A stretch of 64,000 nt of DNA from Polynucleobacter sp. AP-Reno-20A-A9 (GTDB taxonomy: Bacteria > Pseudomonadota > Gammaproteobacteria > Burkholderiales > Burkholderiaceae): positions 54,712 through 118,711 of the forward strand of contig NZ_JACVPB010000007.1 of NCBI RefSeq assembly GCF_018882085.1, written 5' to 3'. The notes beneath the pieces were generated by a model. It worked only from the letters and a program-made list of their open reading frames with translations. It was not told the origin of the DNA and did not search any database. Each line of letters starts with the position of its first letter. Within the stretch, counting starts at the first letter, position 1. Shown piece after piece: positions 8,555-16,536 of the stretch. A program made the position numbers and the translations under genes.

Positions 8555-9928
8555 ATGTCTCACGCTATTGCTGCAGCAGCCGATCTCAATGCCCCACCAG
8601 TTACCAAAATTTTGGCGGAGTTTGTTAACACTCACCCAAGCCAAGGCTGGACTTCAGAGGTTGAACACGAAGCGCATCGTACATTCTTAAACTGGCTTGG
8701 TTGTGCGATCGGCGCAGCCAATCATGAGAGCGTTGAATCATCATTAGCCGCTATTCGTGAATTTCAGCCAGCACCGCAAGCCAGCATCCTTGGTCGCAAA
8801 GATAAGGTAGATATGGGCGGAGCGGCATTGATTAACGGCATCAGCTCACATACTTTTGACTTTGACGATACCCACCTCAAAACCGTGATTCATCCAGCAG
8901 GCCCAGTAGCATCTGCAATCCTAGCCTTAGGCGAACATATTGGCGCTAATGGTCGTCAAATGATTGACTCTCTTGTTCTAGGTATTGATGTTGCTTGTCG
9001 AGTAGGTAATGCAATGTATCCAGACCACTACCATCGTGGCTGGCATATCACCGGCTCTACTGGCATGCTGGGTTCTGCTGCTGCATGCTCACGCTTAATG
9101 GGTCTTGATCTGCAAAAAACAACTATGGCTCTGGGTATTGCTGCCTCACAACCGGTTGGCATGCGCGAGCAATTTGGCACAATGACCAAACCCTTTCATC
9201 CGGGTGGCGCTGCACGTGCTGGTCAACTTTCTGCTTTGCTGGCAAAACATGGCTTCACGGCTAGCCCTAAAGCGCTTGAAGCTGGTCGTGGCTATATGCA
9301 AACAGTTTCTACTAAGTGCGACTGGTCCGAAATTGATCGCGCACTCGGAAAATCTTTTGAGATTTCCTTAAATACTTACAAACCATTTGCTTGTGGAATT
9401 GTGATTCACCCAGCTATTGATGCTTGCGCCCAATTGCGCGCCCAAGGTGTCAAAGCGGAAGAAGTCGAACGCATTGAGCTACGCGTTCACCCACTGGTAC
9501 TTGAATTAACTGGCAAGAAAACACCTAAAGATGGACTGGAAGGCAAGTTCAGCGTGTATCACGGCTGTGCTGTGGGCTTGATGTTCGGTCAAGCAGGTGA
9601 AGGTGAATATGCCGACGACATCGTCAACCGCCCAGACGTTGTAGCATTGCGCGCTAAGGTAAATGCGACTACCGATACTTCTATTAGCGAAGCATCCGTT
9701 GACGTTAAAGCCTTCCTTAAGGATGGCAAAGAAGTGCATATCTTTGTAAAGAATGCGATTGGCTCCGTAGAAAACCCAATGAGCGATGCTAACTTGGAGC
9801 AGAAATTTACAAGCCTGGCTGAGCCGGTGATTGGCAAAGAGAAAACCCGTCAACTAATTTCCGCACTCTGGAAATTAGGGCAAGCGCCGGACCTTAAGCA
9901 AATCTTAAACCTGTGCACTCCTGATTAA
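8555..9928 (+). CDS. MmgE/PrpD family protein (dehydratase/isomerase-like)
   Basis: Member of the 2-methylcitrate dehydratase/cis-aconitate decarboxylase/iminodisuccinate epimerase fold, 457 residues and full length. Recognisable stretches are FDFDDTHLKTVIHPAGPVAS near residue 100, RGWHITGSTGMLGSAAA near 160, MTKPFHPGGAARAGQLSALL near 210 and KPFACGIVIHPAIDA near 270. The PrpD sub-activity cannot be decided. No methylcitrate synthase or PrpB is adjacent, so a role in propionate breakdown is not supported. Bug receptor plus MmgE/PrpD gene pairs are common in Burkholderiales and suggest uptake and isomerisation or dehydration of a tricarboxylate-like acid. Confidence 0.9.
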   Translation: MSHAIAAAADLNAPPVTKILAEFVNTHPSQGWTSEVEHEAHRTFLNWLGCAIGAANHESVESSLAAIREFQPAPQASILGRKDKVDMGGAALINGISSHTFDFDDTHLKTVIHPAGPVASAILALGEHIGANGRQMIDSLVLGIDVACRVGNAMYPDHYHRGWHITGSTGMLGSAAACSRLMGLDLQKTTMALGIAASQPVGMREQFGTMTKPFHPGGAARAGQLSALLAKHGFTASPKALEAGRGYMQTVSTKCDWSEIDRALGKSFEISLNTYKPFACGIVIHPAIDACAQLRAQGVKAEEVERIELRVHPLVLELTGKKTPKDGLEGKFSVYHGCAVGLMFGQAGEGEYADDIVNRPDVVALRAKVNATTDTSISEASVDVKAFLKDGKEVHIFVKNAIGSVENPMSDANLEQKFTSLAEPVIGKEKTRQLISALWKLGQAPDLKQILNLCTPD

Positions 9929-9952
9929 TCTCACCTGAAAGTTTTTTCATTT

Positions 9953-10930
9953 ATGGCTTCATTACCGAACATCGTTATTCTTGGGGATTATGAGCGCGCT
10001 CTACGTCGCTTCTCTAACTGGGATAAGTTAGACCAACAAGCTAAACTCACCATCCACCACGAGCCCTTGCGTGATGAAGCCTTATATGAAGCAGTAAAAG
10101 ATGCCGACGCAATTGCTATTGTGAGAGATCGCTCGCCCTTCAATGAGGCGATGATTGCACGCTTACCAAAACTCAAGTTTTTAATGTTTACTGGTGAACG
10201 TAATGGCACTCTCGAAGCATCTGCCCTAGTTTCCAGAAACATCCCTATGGGTTGCACACCTGGCGGGCCCTCTAAAGAAACTACCGCCGAGCTTACTTGG
10301 GCTTTGATTCTGGGCGCCTCCAAGCGTCTGATTGAAGAAAATAAACTCATTGCCTCTGGTGGCTGGCGGGATGCATTTTCTCTCCTACCAATGCTCTCTG
10401 GCGAACGCTTGGGCATTATGGGTTTAGGTGCTATTGGTAGTCGCGTGGCACGCGTTGGCGCTGCCTTTGGTATGGAAGTTGTAGCCTGGAGCCCACGTAT
10501 GACTCCAGAACGTGCAGCCGCTGAAAATGCAAAAGCTGTTAGCTTAGATGAGCTACTAAAAACCTCTAAGGTCGTATCCATGCATTTGGTAGCGGGCCCT
10601 GGCACTAAGGGATTGATAAGCGCCGATCAATTAGCACTCATGCGCCCAGATTCGATTCTGATCAACACTTCACGTGCGGCACTGATCAATATGCCTGATC
10701 TCCAAAAGGCTCTGGCCGCAGGCAGACCAGGACAAGCGGCAGTGGATGTATTTGATGTTGAGCCCCTTCCAGAAAAAGATGCACTTCGCAATACTCCCAA
10801 TCTTTTAGTGACGCCTCATTTAGGCTTTATTGCTGAACCAATTTTTGAGACCTTCTCAAAAGGTATTACAGAAACTCTAGAAGCATGGCTAGAAAACAAG
10901 CCTGTACCGCACCCCTTTAAGCCTCAATAA
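9953..10930 (+). CDS. D-2-hydroxyacid dehydrogenase family protein
   Basis: NAD(P)-dependent dehydrogenase of the D-isomer-specific family, 325 residues. The nucleotide-binding site is GLGAIG (157-162). The catalytic triad fits R241, E270 and H289, in the contexts INTSRAAL, VDVFDVEPLPE and VTPHLGF. It follows the MmgE/PrpD gene by 24 bases and precedes the CHR pair by 23 bases, so all are likely co-transcribed. It probably reduces or oxidises a 2-keto/2-hydroxy acid produced in the pathway. Substrate unknown. Confidence 0.9.
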   Translation: MASLPNIVILGDYERALRRFSNWDKLDQQAKLTIHHEPLRDEALYEAVKDADAIAIVRDRSPFNEAMIARLPKLKFLMFTGERNGTLEASALVSRNIPMGCTPGGPSKETTAELTWALILGASKRLIEENKLIASGGWRDAFSLLPMLSGERLGIMGLGAIGSRVARVGAAFGMEVVAWSPRMTPERAAAENAKAVSLDELLKTSKVVSMHLVAGPGTKGLISADQLALMRPDSILINTSRAALINMPDLQKALAAGRPGQAAVDVFDVEPLPEKDALRNTPNLLVTPHLGFIAEPIFETFSKGITETLEAWLENKPVPHPFKPQ

Positions 10931-10953
10931 TTGATTCACCAAAATCGATATCG

Positions 10954-11493
10954 ATGAATAGCCTAACGCCGTCACAGCTATTTATTAGCTTTAGCAAAAT
11001 TGGCATGTCAGGCTTTGGCGGCGTTCTTCCTTGGGCTAGACGAACCCTGGTTGAGCGAGACAAAATTCTGACGTCTGAGGAATTTAGCGCCATCCTCGGC
11101 ATTTGCCAAATCGTCCCAGGCCCCAATATTGTTAACCTGGCTGTTTGTGTTGGCTCTCGATTTGCAGGAGCAAGAGGAGCGCTTGCGGCAGTTCTTGGCC
11201 TGACTCTCGGACCCATTGCCATAGTGCTATTACTCGCCACACTCTACCAACACTACAGCTATTTGGAGACAGTAAAAGGGCTATTGCGCGGCATATCTGC
11301 CGTAGGGGTAGGCCTTATCGCCTCAACCGGTTTTAAGATGCTGCGCGATGAGTTTCGCTTTCCTCTGATGCTGGTAGTAGTTGCCATCACCATCTGTGCG
11401 GTTACCTACTTTCATCTTGGACTGGGTTGGGTGGTGCTCGTAGTTTTACCGTTGGCACTTTTCTTAGCCCGCAAGAAAGCACTTGGTTCATGA
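10954..11493 (+). CDS. Chromate (CHR) transporter, first half-size subunit
   Basis: Inner-membrane protein of the chromate ion transporter family, 179 residues with one CHR domain. The start of the domain, FSKIGMSGFGGVLPWARR, and the ICQIVPGPNIVNLAV loop are typical. Several membrane helices are visible. Full-length ChrA proteins carry two such domains in one chain. Here the second domain is the next gene, overlapping by four bases (ATGA), so the two probably form a heterodimer. Location in an organic-acid operon makes an anion other than chromate plausible, but this is inference. Confidence 0.88.
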   Translation: MNSLTPSQLFISFSKIGMSGFGGVLPWARRTLVERDKILTSEEFSAILGICQIVPGPNIVNLAVCVGSRFAGARGALAAVLGLTLGPIAIVLLLATLYQHYSYLETVKGLLRGISAVGVGLIASTGFKMLRDEFRFPLMLVVVAITICAVTYFHLGLGWVVLVVLPLALFLARKKALGS

Positions 11494-12011
11494 GCATGCT
11501 TTTAAGCATCTTTCTAAAACTATCCGCCTTCTCGCTGGTTGCTTTTGGCGGTGTCAATGCGTTGCTACCAGAGTTATTGAACTTAGCTGTCTATCAAGAA
11601 CGCTGGATTGATCTACAAACTTTCTCGGATTACTTTGCCATAGCGCAAGCGGCGCCTGGCCCTAACTTTATGACTGTCACGCTATTAGGCTGGCATATTT
11701 ATGGCGTCCTTGGTGCATTAGTTGCCACACTAGCAATTGCATGGCCCTCATCTATCCTAATTTATTTTTTGCAACGCTTTATCTTAGGTATTCAAGATCC
11801 CATCAAAAAGAAATCGATTCAATACGCAGCAGCAGCACTAGCTATTGGATTGGTTCTCTCTTCCGCATGGCAAATTGCTATTCAAATTAACCACAGCGCT
11901 GCAGCCTACGTCTTGACCCTCGCTACCATCGGCTTTACATTATTCACACGCTGGCACCCTCTATATTTAATTGTCATAGGTGGGGCGTTAGGCGTTCTGG
12001 GATTTATTTAG
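11490..12011 (+). CDS. Chromate (CHR) transporter, second half-size subunit
   Basis: Partner of the preceding gene, 173 residues, one CHR domain: KLSAFSLVAFGGVNALLPE near the N-terminus and IAQAAPGPNFMTVTLLGW. I start it at the ATG overlapping the previous stop (ATGA), which indicates translational coupling; a longer frame reading upstream to 11427 would lie inside the first gene and is unlikely. Hydrophobic helices fill the rest. Split pairs like this are common short-chain CHR transporters. Confidence 0.87.
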   Translation: MSMLLSIFLKLSAFSLVAFGGVNALLPELLNLAVYQERWIDLQTFSDYFAIAQAAPGPNFMTVTLLGWHIYGVLGALVATLAIAWPSSILIYFLQRFILGIQDPIKKKSIQYAAAALAIGLVLSSAWQIAIQINHSAAAYVLTLATIGFTLFTRWHPLYLIVIGGALGVLGFI

Positions 12012-12030
12012 TCTGCTTTAAGGAAAAGAT

Positions 12031-13008
12031 ATGCGACTTATTCAACAAGCTTCAACCTGTCTAGTGTGTTTGCTCGCTATTTTTTCAGCTGCAGCTTCCG
12101 CTCAAAGCAATTACCCCAGTAAGCCGATTAATTTCATCGTACCTTATGGTGCTGGCGGTAGCGCTGACTCTAGAAGTCGCCAAATTGCTCAAAAGATGAG
12201 CGTCATTCTCAAGCAACCGATTGTGGTTGATAACAAACCAGGGGCCGGCGGCAATATTGGTACGGAAGCTATTGTTCGTGCTGCGCCGGATGGGTACACC
12301 ATCGGCATGGGTAACTTCGCCCCCATGGCAGTCAATAAAACCCTTTTTGGAAATTTGCGATATAACCCAGAGACAGATTTAACACCCATCATCTTGATTG
12401 AAAAAGGCCCTTTGGTATTGGTAGTCAATCCAAACTCCCCTTACAAATCCGTACAAGACATTGTTGTTGCTGCTAAAGCAAAGCCAGGGGTGCTGACATT
12501 CTCTTCTGGCGGCATCGGAGGAAGCCACCAACTGTCTGCTGAACTCTTTGAACAAAATGCAGGCATTCAGATGATTCATGTGCCGTATAAAAGTGGCTCT
12601 GCAGCACTGACCGACCTCATGGGTGGCAATGTTGACCTCATGTTCGATCAAATGTATTCAGCCGTTCCCAGTATTAAGGCAGATAAAATTCGCCCACTTG
12701 CTATTACTAGTAAAAAGCGCTCGCCCCTGCTACCCAATGTTCCAAGCTTTGCAGAACTAGGCTACCCAAAAGTAGAGGTTCTCAATTGGCAAGGTCTAAT
12801 CGCGCCCAAGGGCACTCCTAAAGCCATTATTGATAAATTGAATGCAGCCGCAAATGAAGCGCTCAAAGATCCACAACTGCGTGAACTCATGCTTTCACAA
12901 GGCAATGAGATTGGCGGAGGAAGTCCAGCTGAGTTCGCCAGCTTGATTAAAGCTGAGAGCGCCAAATGGAGTGCCGTTGTGAAAACAGCAAACATCAAGC
13001 CGGAGTAA
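12031..13008 (+). CDS. Bug family periplasmic solute-binding receptor
   Basis: TctC/Bug receptor of 325 residues with a signal peptide (FSAAASAQS). Family stretches are YPSKPINFIVPYGAGGSAD, VVDNKPGAGGNIGTE, PDGYTIGMGN and MIHVPYKSGSAALTDLMGG. AAGGAAAAGAT precedes the ATG. It closes the organic-acid run begun at 7495 and lies 19 bases after the CHR pair. A GC hairpin follows its stop. No cognate TctAB genes are seen. Confidence 0.93.
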   Translation: MRLIQQASTCLVCLLAIFSAAASAQSNYPSKPINFIVPYGAGGSADSRSRQIAQKMSVILKQPIVVDNKPGAGGNIGTEAIVRAAPDGYTIGMGNFAPMAVNKTLFGNLRYNPETDLTPIILIEKGPLVLVVNPNSPYKSVQDIVVAAKAKPGVLTFSSGGIGGSHQLSAELFEQNAGIQMIHVPYKSGSAALTDLMGGNVDLMFDQMYSAVPSIKADKIRPLAITSKKRSPLLPNVPSFAELGYPKVEVLNWQGLIAPKGTPKAIIDKLNAAANEALKDPQLRELMLSQGNEIGGGSPAEFASLIKAESAKWSAVVKTANIKPE

Positions 13009-13031
13009 GAAATTAAATTTTGAATGGCATT

Positions 13032-13049
13032 GGGGGCTTAAAGGCCCCC
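13032..13049. terminator. Hairpin between convergent genes
   Basis: GGGGGC (13032-13037) and GCCCCC (13044-13049) form a strong stem around a six-base loop, midway between the convergent Bug and crcB genes. The flanks are AT-rich but have no long T-run on either strand, so termination may be weak or Rho-assisted. Confidence 0.6.
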
Positions 13050-13053
13050 GATC

Positions 13054-13431
13054 TTATTTGAGAGCTTGGTAAGTCAGAATACCCAAGAAAGTTAAAGCGA
13101 GGGAGCCAACGAGGTTCAGTAGCGCCGTGCCCAAAGCCCAAGTAAATTCCCCACGTTGCATAAAGCCAACTACCTCGGCAGAAAAACTTGAGAAGGTAGT
13201 TAGACCTCCTAAGAAGCCGGTGACTACTAAAAGTTTCCACTCGGGAGAAAGGCTTGGATTGTTGCCGAAGAAAGCAACCGCAATACCAATTAAATATCCA
13301 CCGACCATGTTCGATATAAAAGTACCCAATGGCAACGAAGAAGCCATACCTACGGTGGCGTAATTAAAGCCAGCTCTTAATAAAGCGCCGAAACCTGCTC
13401 CAAAAAAGATTGCGAAGATAGGAAGCCACAT
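13054..13431 (-). CDS. crcB: Fluoride efflux channel CrcB/FluC
   Basis: Dual-topology fluoride channel subunit, 125 residues and four membrane helices. GTFISNMVGGYLIG (about 36-49) carries the conserved Asn, and TGFLGGLTTFSSFS (71-84) is the family signature with the Na+ site and the Phe box region. A single crcB copy suggests a homodimer. It follows the dioxygenase gene by 12 bases. I saw no room for a crcB fluoride riboswitch immediately upstream, because the dioxygenase gene occupies that space. Confidence 0.93.
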   Translation of the reverse strand: MWLPIFAIFFGAGFGALLRAGFNYATVGMASSLPLGTFISNMVGGYLIGIAVAFFGNNPSLSPEWKLLVVTGFLGGLTTFSSFSAEVVGFMQRGEFTWALGTALLNLVGSLALTFLGILTYQALK

Positions 13432-13443
13432 AATTTACTCTTG

Positions 13444-14223
13444 TTATTGAATTGAAAAACCGAGCATGCCAATTGAACTCATCTCAATTCCGTCTGTATA
13501 GATTTTGACCTGCTCTCCAGCTCCCTGCAAGGCTAAGGTATACAACGCTGGCCAATAGTGCTCAGCGGTTGGAATGGAGAGGTGAGCTGCATCACCATAA
13601 CGCTCCCAATCAATCAAAGTCTCATGATGATTGGCGCGAATTTCTGAAACAAAAAAATCATTAAACTCTTTTGCCCAAGGGTAAGGCTCAGCCCCCTCTT
13701 GCCAATGAATGGTGCGTAAGTTGTGCACTACATTACCGCTAGACAAAATCAGAATATTTTCGTTACGCAGAGGACGCAATTGTTTGGCAAGCTCATAGTG
13801 CTCACGGGCTGACATCGCACCATCGAGACTCAACTGCACTACAGGTACATCCGCATTGGGGTACATGTATTTCAGAACCGACCAAGCTCCATGATCAATG
13901 CCCCACTCATTCTCTTCGAGCACAACGGGGACGTTCAATAATTCTTGTATGCGATCCGCTAACGCAGGACTACCTGGTGCTGGATATTGAATATCAAACA
14001 GCGCTTGTGGAAAGCCACCGAAATCGTGAATTGTTTTTGGTTTGGACATTGCAGTAACCCAAACTCCGCGGGTTACCCAATGTGCCGAAATCACCAATAT
14101 CGCGTCAGGACGCTTTAATGATTTTCCAAGAGCCGACCATGCCGCTGTATAACGGTTGGGCTCTATGGCATACATCGGACTGCCATGGCCAGCAAATATT
14201 GCAGGTTGGCGATGGCTAGTCAT
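13444..14223 (-). CDS. Class III extradiol dioxygenase family protein (YgiD/DODA-like)
   Basis: Non-haem iron ring-cleavage dioxygenase family, 259 residues, close to E. coli YgiD (4,5-DOPA extradiol dioxygenase). Metal-binding candidates are H13 in AGHGSPM and H48 in VISAHWVT; SSGNVVHNL and the late AEHYWPALY motif are also typical. The physiological substrate is not known for most bacterial members. It is the upstream partner of crcB on the minus strand, nine bases after the small membrane gene. Confidence 0.88.
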   Translation of the reverse strand: MTSHRQPAIFAGHGSPMYAIEPNRYTAAWSALGKSLKRPDAILVISAHWVTRGVWVTAMSKPKTIHDFGGFPQALFDIQYPAPGSPALADRIQELLNVPVVLEENEWGIDHGAWSVLKYMYPNADVPVVQLSLDGAMSAREHYELAKQLRPLRNENILILSSGNVVHNLRTIHWQEGAEPYPWAKEFNDFFVSEIRANHHETLIDWERYGDAAHLSIPTAEHYWPALYTLALQGAGEQVKIYTDGIEMSSIGMLGFSIQ

Positions 14224-14232
14224 TAATACCGA

Positions 14233-14370
14233 TTAACCGAATACGTAACCTGTATGAGCCGCAACCAGTGCAAACAAAATAGCCAAGCTAGTAGCAGCAG
14301 CCAACATCACGACCAATGTAATGATCTTTTTGTTGATTTCTTCTTTAGATTCGTTATGCCATTCGTTCAT
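14233..14370 (-). CDS. Small single-helix membrane protein, 45 residues
   Basis: Hand-translated short gene beginning MNEWHNESKEEINKK and ending in GYVFG. A charged N-terminus is followed by one hydrophobic helix (about residues 16-38). AGAGGA sits six bases before the ATG, and the gene ends nine bases before the dioxygenase start, so it fits as the first gene of that unit. I recognise no family. The good ribosome site and tight spacing support it as real. Confidence 0.6.
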   Translation of the reverse strand: MNEWHNESKEEINKKIITLVVMLAAATSLAILFALVAAHTGYVFG

Positions 14371-14414
14371 GCTAAATCCTCTATAAACACATTATTGAAT
14401 AGGGTAATTATCCA

Positions 14415-14582
14415 CTATCGACCGCGACCGGCCTTGCGCATCATGCCTTTCCCTCCGCCAAAGCCTGCCTGAGGCCTGCCGGCTGGGCCAGATGGTCCTT
14501 TTGGGACGGGTGGACGTGCTGGCGGCTTCGCTGCTAGCGCTTTTGCTGGGGTTTTTGAATCAGGTTTCTTTTCGTCAGTCAC
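14415..14582 (-). CDS. Small basic Pro/Ala/Gly-rich protein, 55 residues, GTG start
   Basis: Hand-translated gene starting at GTG with AGGAG six bases upstream. The sequence begins VTDEKKPDSKTPAKALAAKP, continues with repeated Pro/Ala/Gly and ends GKGMMRKAGRGR. It is strongly basic, low-complexity and probably disordered; the RGR tail could bind nucleic acid. It has no hydrophobic segment. The start lies 29 bases from the M50 protease start on the other strand, so the two share one short promoter region. Function unknown. Confidence 0.5.
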   Translation of the reverse strand: MTDEKKPDSKTPAKALAAKPPARPPVPKGPSGPAGRPQAGFGGGKGMMRKAGRGR

Positions 14583-14610
14583 TTTGAGCTCCTATGGATA
14601 TCATATTGCC

Positions 14611-15273
14611 ATGATTACTGACTATTCTATCCAAGCTGTCGCAATTAATGCGATTCCCCTGATTTTTGCCATCACTATCCATGAGGCAGCCCATGGCTAT
14701 GCTGCCCGCAGATTTGGTGATAACACTGCCTACATGTTGGGACGAGTGAGCCTTAATCCCGCTAAACATATAGATCCTGTTGGTACCCTCTTGATTCCGC
14801 TGGTCTTAATTCTGACGGGATCCCCTTTTTTGGTGGGGTATGCCAAACCAGTGCCGGTGAATTTTGGGCGACTCAGAAACCCCAGAATTGACTCAATTTG
14901 GGTTGCCTTGGCGGGACCGGGATCGAATTTCGTGCAAGCAATCATTTGGGCAGTCTTTTGGGTCATGGTCCAGGGCTTTGGAATTGAGGAGCCCTTCCTG
15001 ACCTCAATGGCAAAAGCTGGGGTAATGTGGAATATTGGTTTATTGGTATTTAATTTATTCCCACTGCCACCTCTCGATGGCGGAAGAATTTTGGCTGGCC
15101 TTTTACCGGCGCGCCAATCTATCGCCCTGGGTAGATTGGAACCTTGGGGATTCTTCATTGTGCTTGGACTCGTCTTTACTGGAATTATTGGCGCCCTGTG
15201 GATGGAGCCCCTCAGCAGCTTTTTCCTAGGAATCATTAATCTACTCATGACACCCCTGAGAATGATTTTTTAA
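14611..15273 (+). CDS. Site-2 protease family (M50) membrane protein
   Basis: Intramembrane zinc metalloprotease family, 220 residues. The zinc motif HEAAH (H24, E25, H28 from this start) lies in the first helix, and NLFPLPPLDGGRIL near residue 155 supplies the third ligand Asp. It lacks a PDZ domain, so it is the short Rip-like type rather than RseP. I start at ATG 14611; an in-frame TTG at 14584 would add nine residues and neither has a strong ribosome site. The substrate is unknown. Confidence 0.88.
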   Translation: MITDYSIQAVAINAIPLIFAITIHEAAHGYAARRFGDNTAYMLGRVSLNPAKHIDPVGTLLIPLVLILTGSPFLVGYAKPVPVNFGRLRNPRIDSIWVALAGPGSNFVQAIIWAVFWVMVQGFGIEEPFLTSMAKAGVMWNIGLLVFNLFPLPPLDGGRILAGLLPARQSIALGRLEPWGFFIVLGLVFTGIIGALWMEPLSSFFLGIINLLMTPLRMIF

Positions 15274-15342
15274 ACCGGGCAAAAAATACTATTCTGGGAT
15301 ATGCTGAAAATATGTGGCCCAATTGATCAACGGAGAGCAAAC

Positions 15343-15795
15343 ATGAAACTACAAAAATTTGTTTTAGTAGGTACTGCAACTGTTTTAGCGATTGGCGCAG
15401 GTTCGGCATTTGCTCAATTTCAAAATGCAGAGAAAGCAATTGAATATCGTCAAAGCGTGATGACAGTCATTGGCACTCATTTCGGACGCATTGGTGCCGT
15501 AGTAAAGGGTGCAGCACCGTATAACAAAGACGATGTGAGTAAAAATGCAGAGATCGTAGCAATGATGTCCACGCTCCCGTGGCAAGCTTTTGGTCCTGGC
15601 ACTGAAGGCGGCAAAGCAAAGCCTGAGGTGTGGTCAGACAACGCAAAGTTCAAAGCTGCCGCAGACAAAATGCAATTAGCTGTTGTTGATCTCAATAAGG
15701 CCGCTCAGTCAGGCGACTTAGAGAGCATTAAGAAATCTTTTGGCGCAGCAGGAGCAACCTGCAAAGGCTGCCATGACGATTTCAAAAAGAAATAA
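15343..15795 (+). CDS. Cytochrome c'/c556 family protein
   Basis: Periplasmic four-helix-bundle c-type cytochrome of 150 residues. The start is ATG 15343, preceded by GGAGAG and followed at once by a clear signal peptide ending AFAQ. The single haem site CKGCH (140-144) is near the C-terminus, as in this family. YRQSVM near residue 35-40 could give a Met axial ligand, which favours the six-coordinate c556 type. The cytochrome b gene 17 bases downstream, on the opposite strand, is the natural electron partner. Maturation would use the ccm operon at 45-52 kb. Confidence 0.9.
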   Translation: MKLQKFVLVGTATVLAIGAGSAFAQFQNAEKAIEYRQSVMTVIGTHFGRIGAVVKGAAPYNKDDVSKNAEIVAMMSTLPWQAFGPGTEGGKAKPEVWSDNAKFKAAADKMQLAVVDLNKAAQSGDLESIKKSFGAAGATCKGCHDDFKKK

Positions 15796-15812
15796 GTGAT
15801 TTTTACTGATCG

Positions 15813-16493
15813 TTATTTCGTAATCAAGTAACCCACTACTACCGCGATCACGCTTAAAAGTAGCAAAGCAAAACCGCGCTGTAGCACTCCATCTTTGGAG
15901 GCCCGACCCAAGTCAGCAGGCAAGTATTTTGCCTCTTCGCTTGGGTCGATTTCTTTATCGCCACTAATCATTGGCTTAATTAGATCCTCCCCTTTAAATT
16001 TCTTGTAGAAAATAATTGCGGCTACGTGAATAGCGATCAGCGTAAGTATCACCACTTGATTGCCTTCATGAATCTCTGACAAAAATGAAGAGATCGAACT
16101 AGGCACATACTTTGCTAAGGGCCCCTGAAAGGACACCTCATCATCGACAAATAAGCCAGTCAGCACCTGAATACTTAAGACAAAGAGAAGGGCAAATACA
16201 GAAATAGCACCGATAGGGTTATGCCCAAGAACGCGAGATGAGCTTCCGTTCAAGTACTCAAAAACCGCTTTTTTAGTTGGCAAGAATGATGCGAAGCGCG
16301 CATGGGTAGATCCCACAAAACCCCAGACGACTCTAAATATCAATAAGGTCAAAATGCTGTAGCCGAAATAGGCGTGCCATTGAATGAATTCATCCCCCAA
16401 ATTGATGGTCACAAAGCTTCCAGCTATACAAACCACCAGCAACCAGTGAAATAAGCGGATTGGCAGATCCCATACTCGAATAATTTTCTTCAT
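15813..16493 (-). CDS. Cytochrome b/b6-type (b561-like) membrane protein
   Basis: Diheme b-type cytochrome of 226 residues with about four to five membrane helices. RVWDLPIRLFHWLLV at the N-terminus has a haem-ligand His and is typical of the prokaryotic cytochrome b561/Ni-hydrogenase b family, and LTLIAIHVAAIIFYKKFKGED has the second-helix His. The tail (after about residue 185) adds another hydrophobic helix. It converges on the cytochrome c556 gene, a pairing often found in proteobacteria, and probably passes quinol electrons to it. Confidence 0.87.
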   Translation of the reverse strand: MKKIIRVWDLPIRLFHWLLVVCIAGSFVTINLGDEFIQWHAYFGYSILTLLIFRVVWGFVGSTHARFASFLPTKKAVFEYLNGSSSRVLGHNPIGAISVFALLFVLSIQVLTGLFVDDEVSFQGPLAKYVPSSISSFLSEIHEGNQVVILTLIAIHVAAIIFYKKFKGEDLIKPMISGDKEIDPSEEAKYLPADLGRASKDGVLQRGFALLLLSVIAVVVGYLITK

Positions 16494-16536
16494 CCCTTAA
16501 GGATAATCTTCTTCTCCTCTAAAATGGAGGGAATTC

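Noticed and set aside
9988..10605. Long antisense frame (205 codons) inside the hydroxyacid dehydrogenase gene
   Set aside because: It mirrors the codon pattern of a well-supported gene and gives a low-complexity Ser/Arg/Ala protein.
14730..15248. Antisense frame (172 codons) inside the M50 protease gene
   Set aside because: Basic, Pro/Lys-rich product without motifs; the plus-strand gene has a complete catalytic site.
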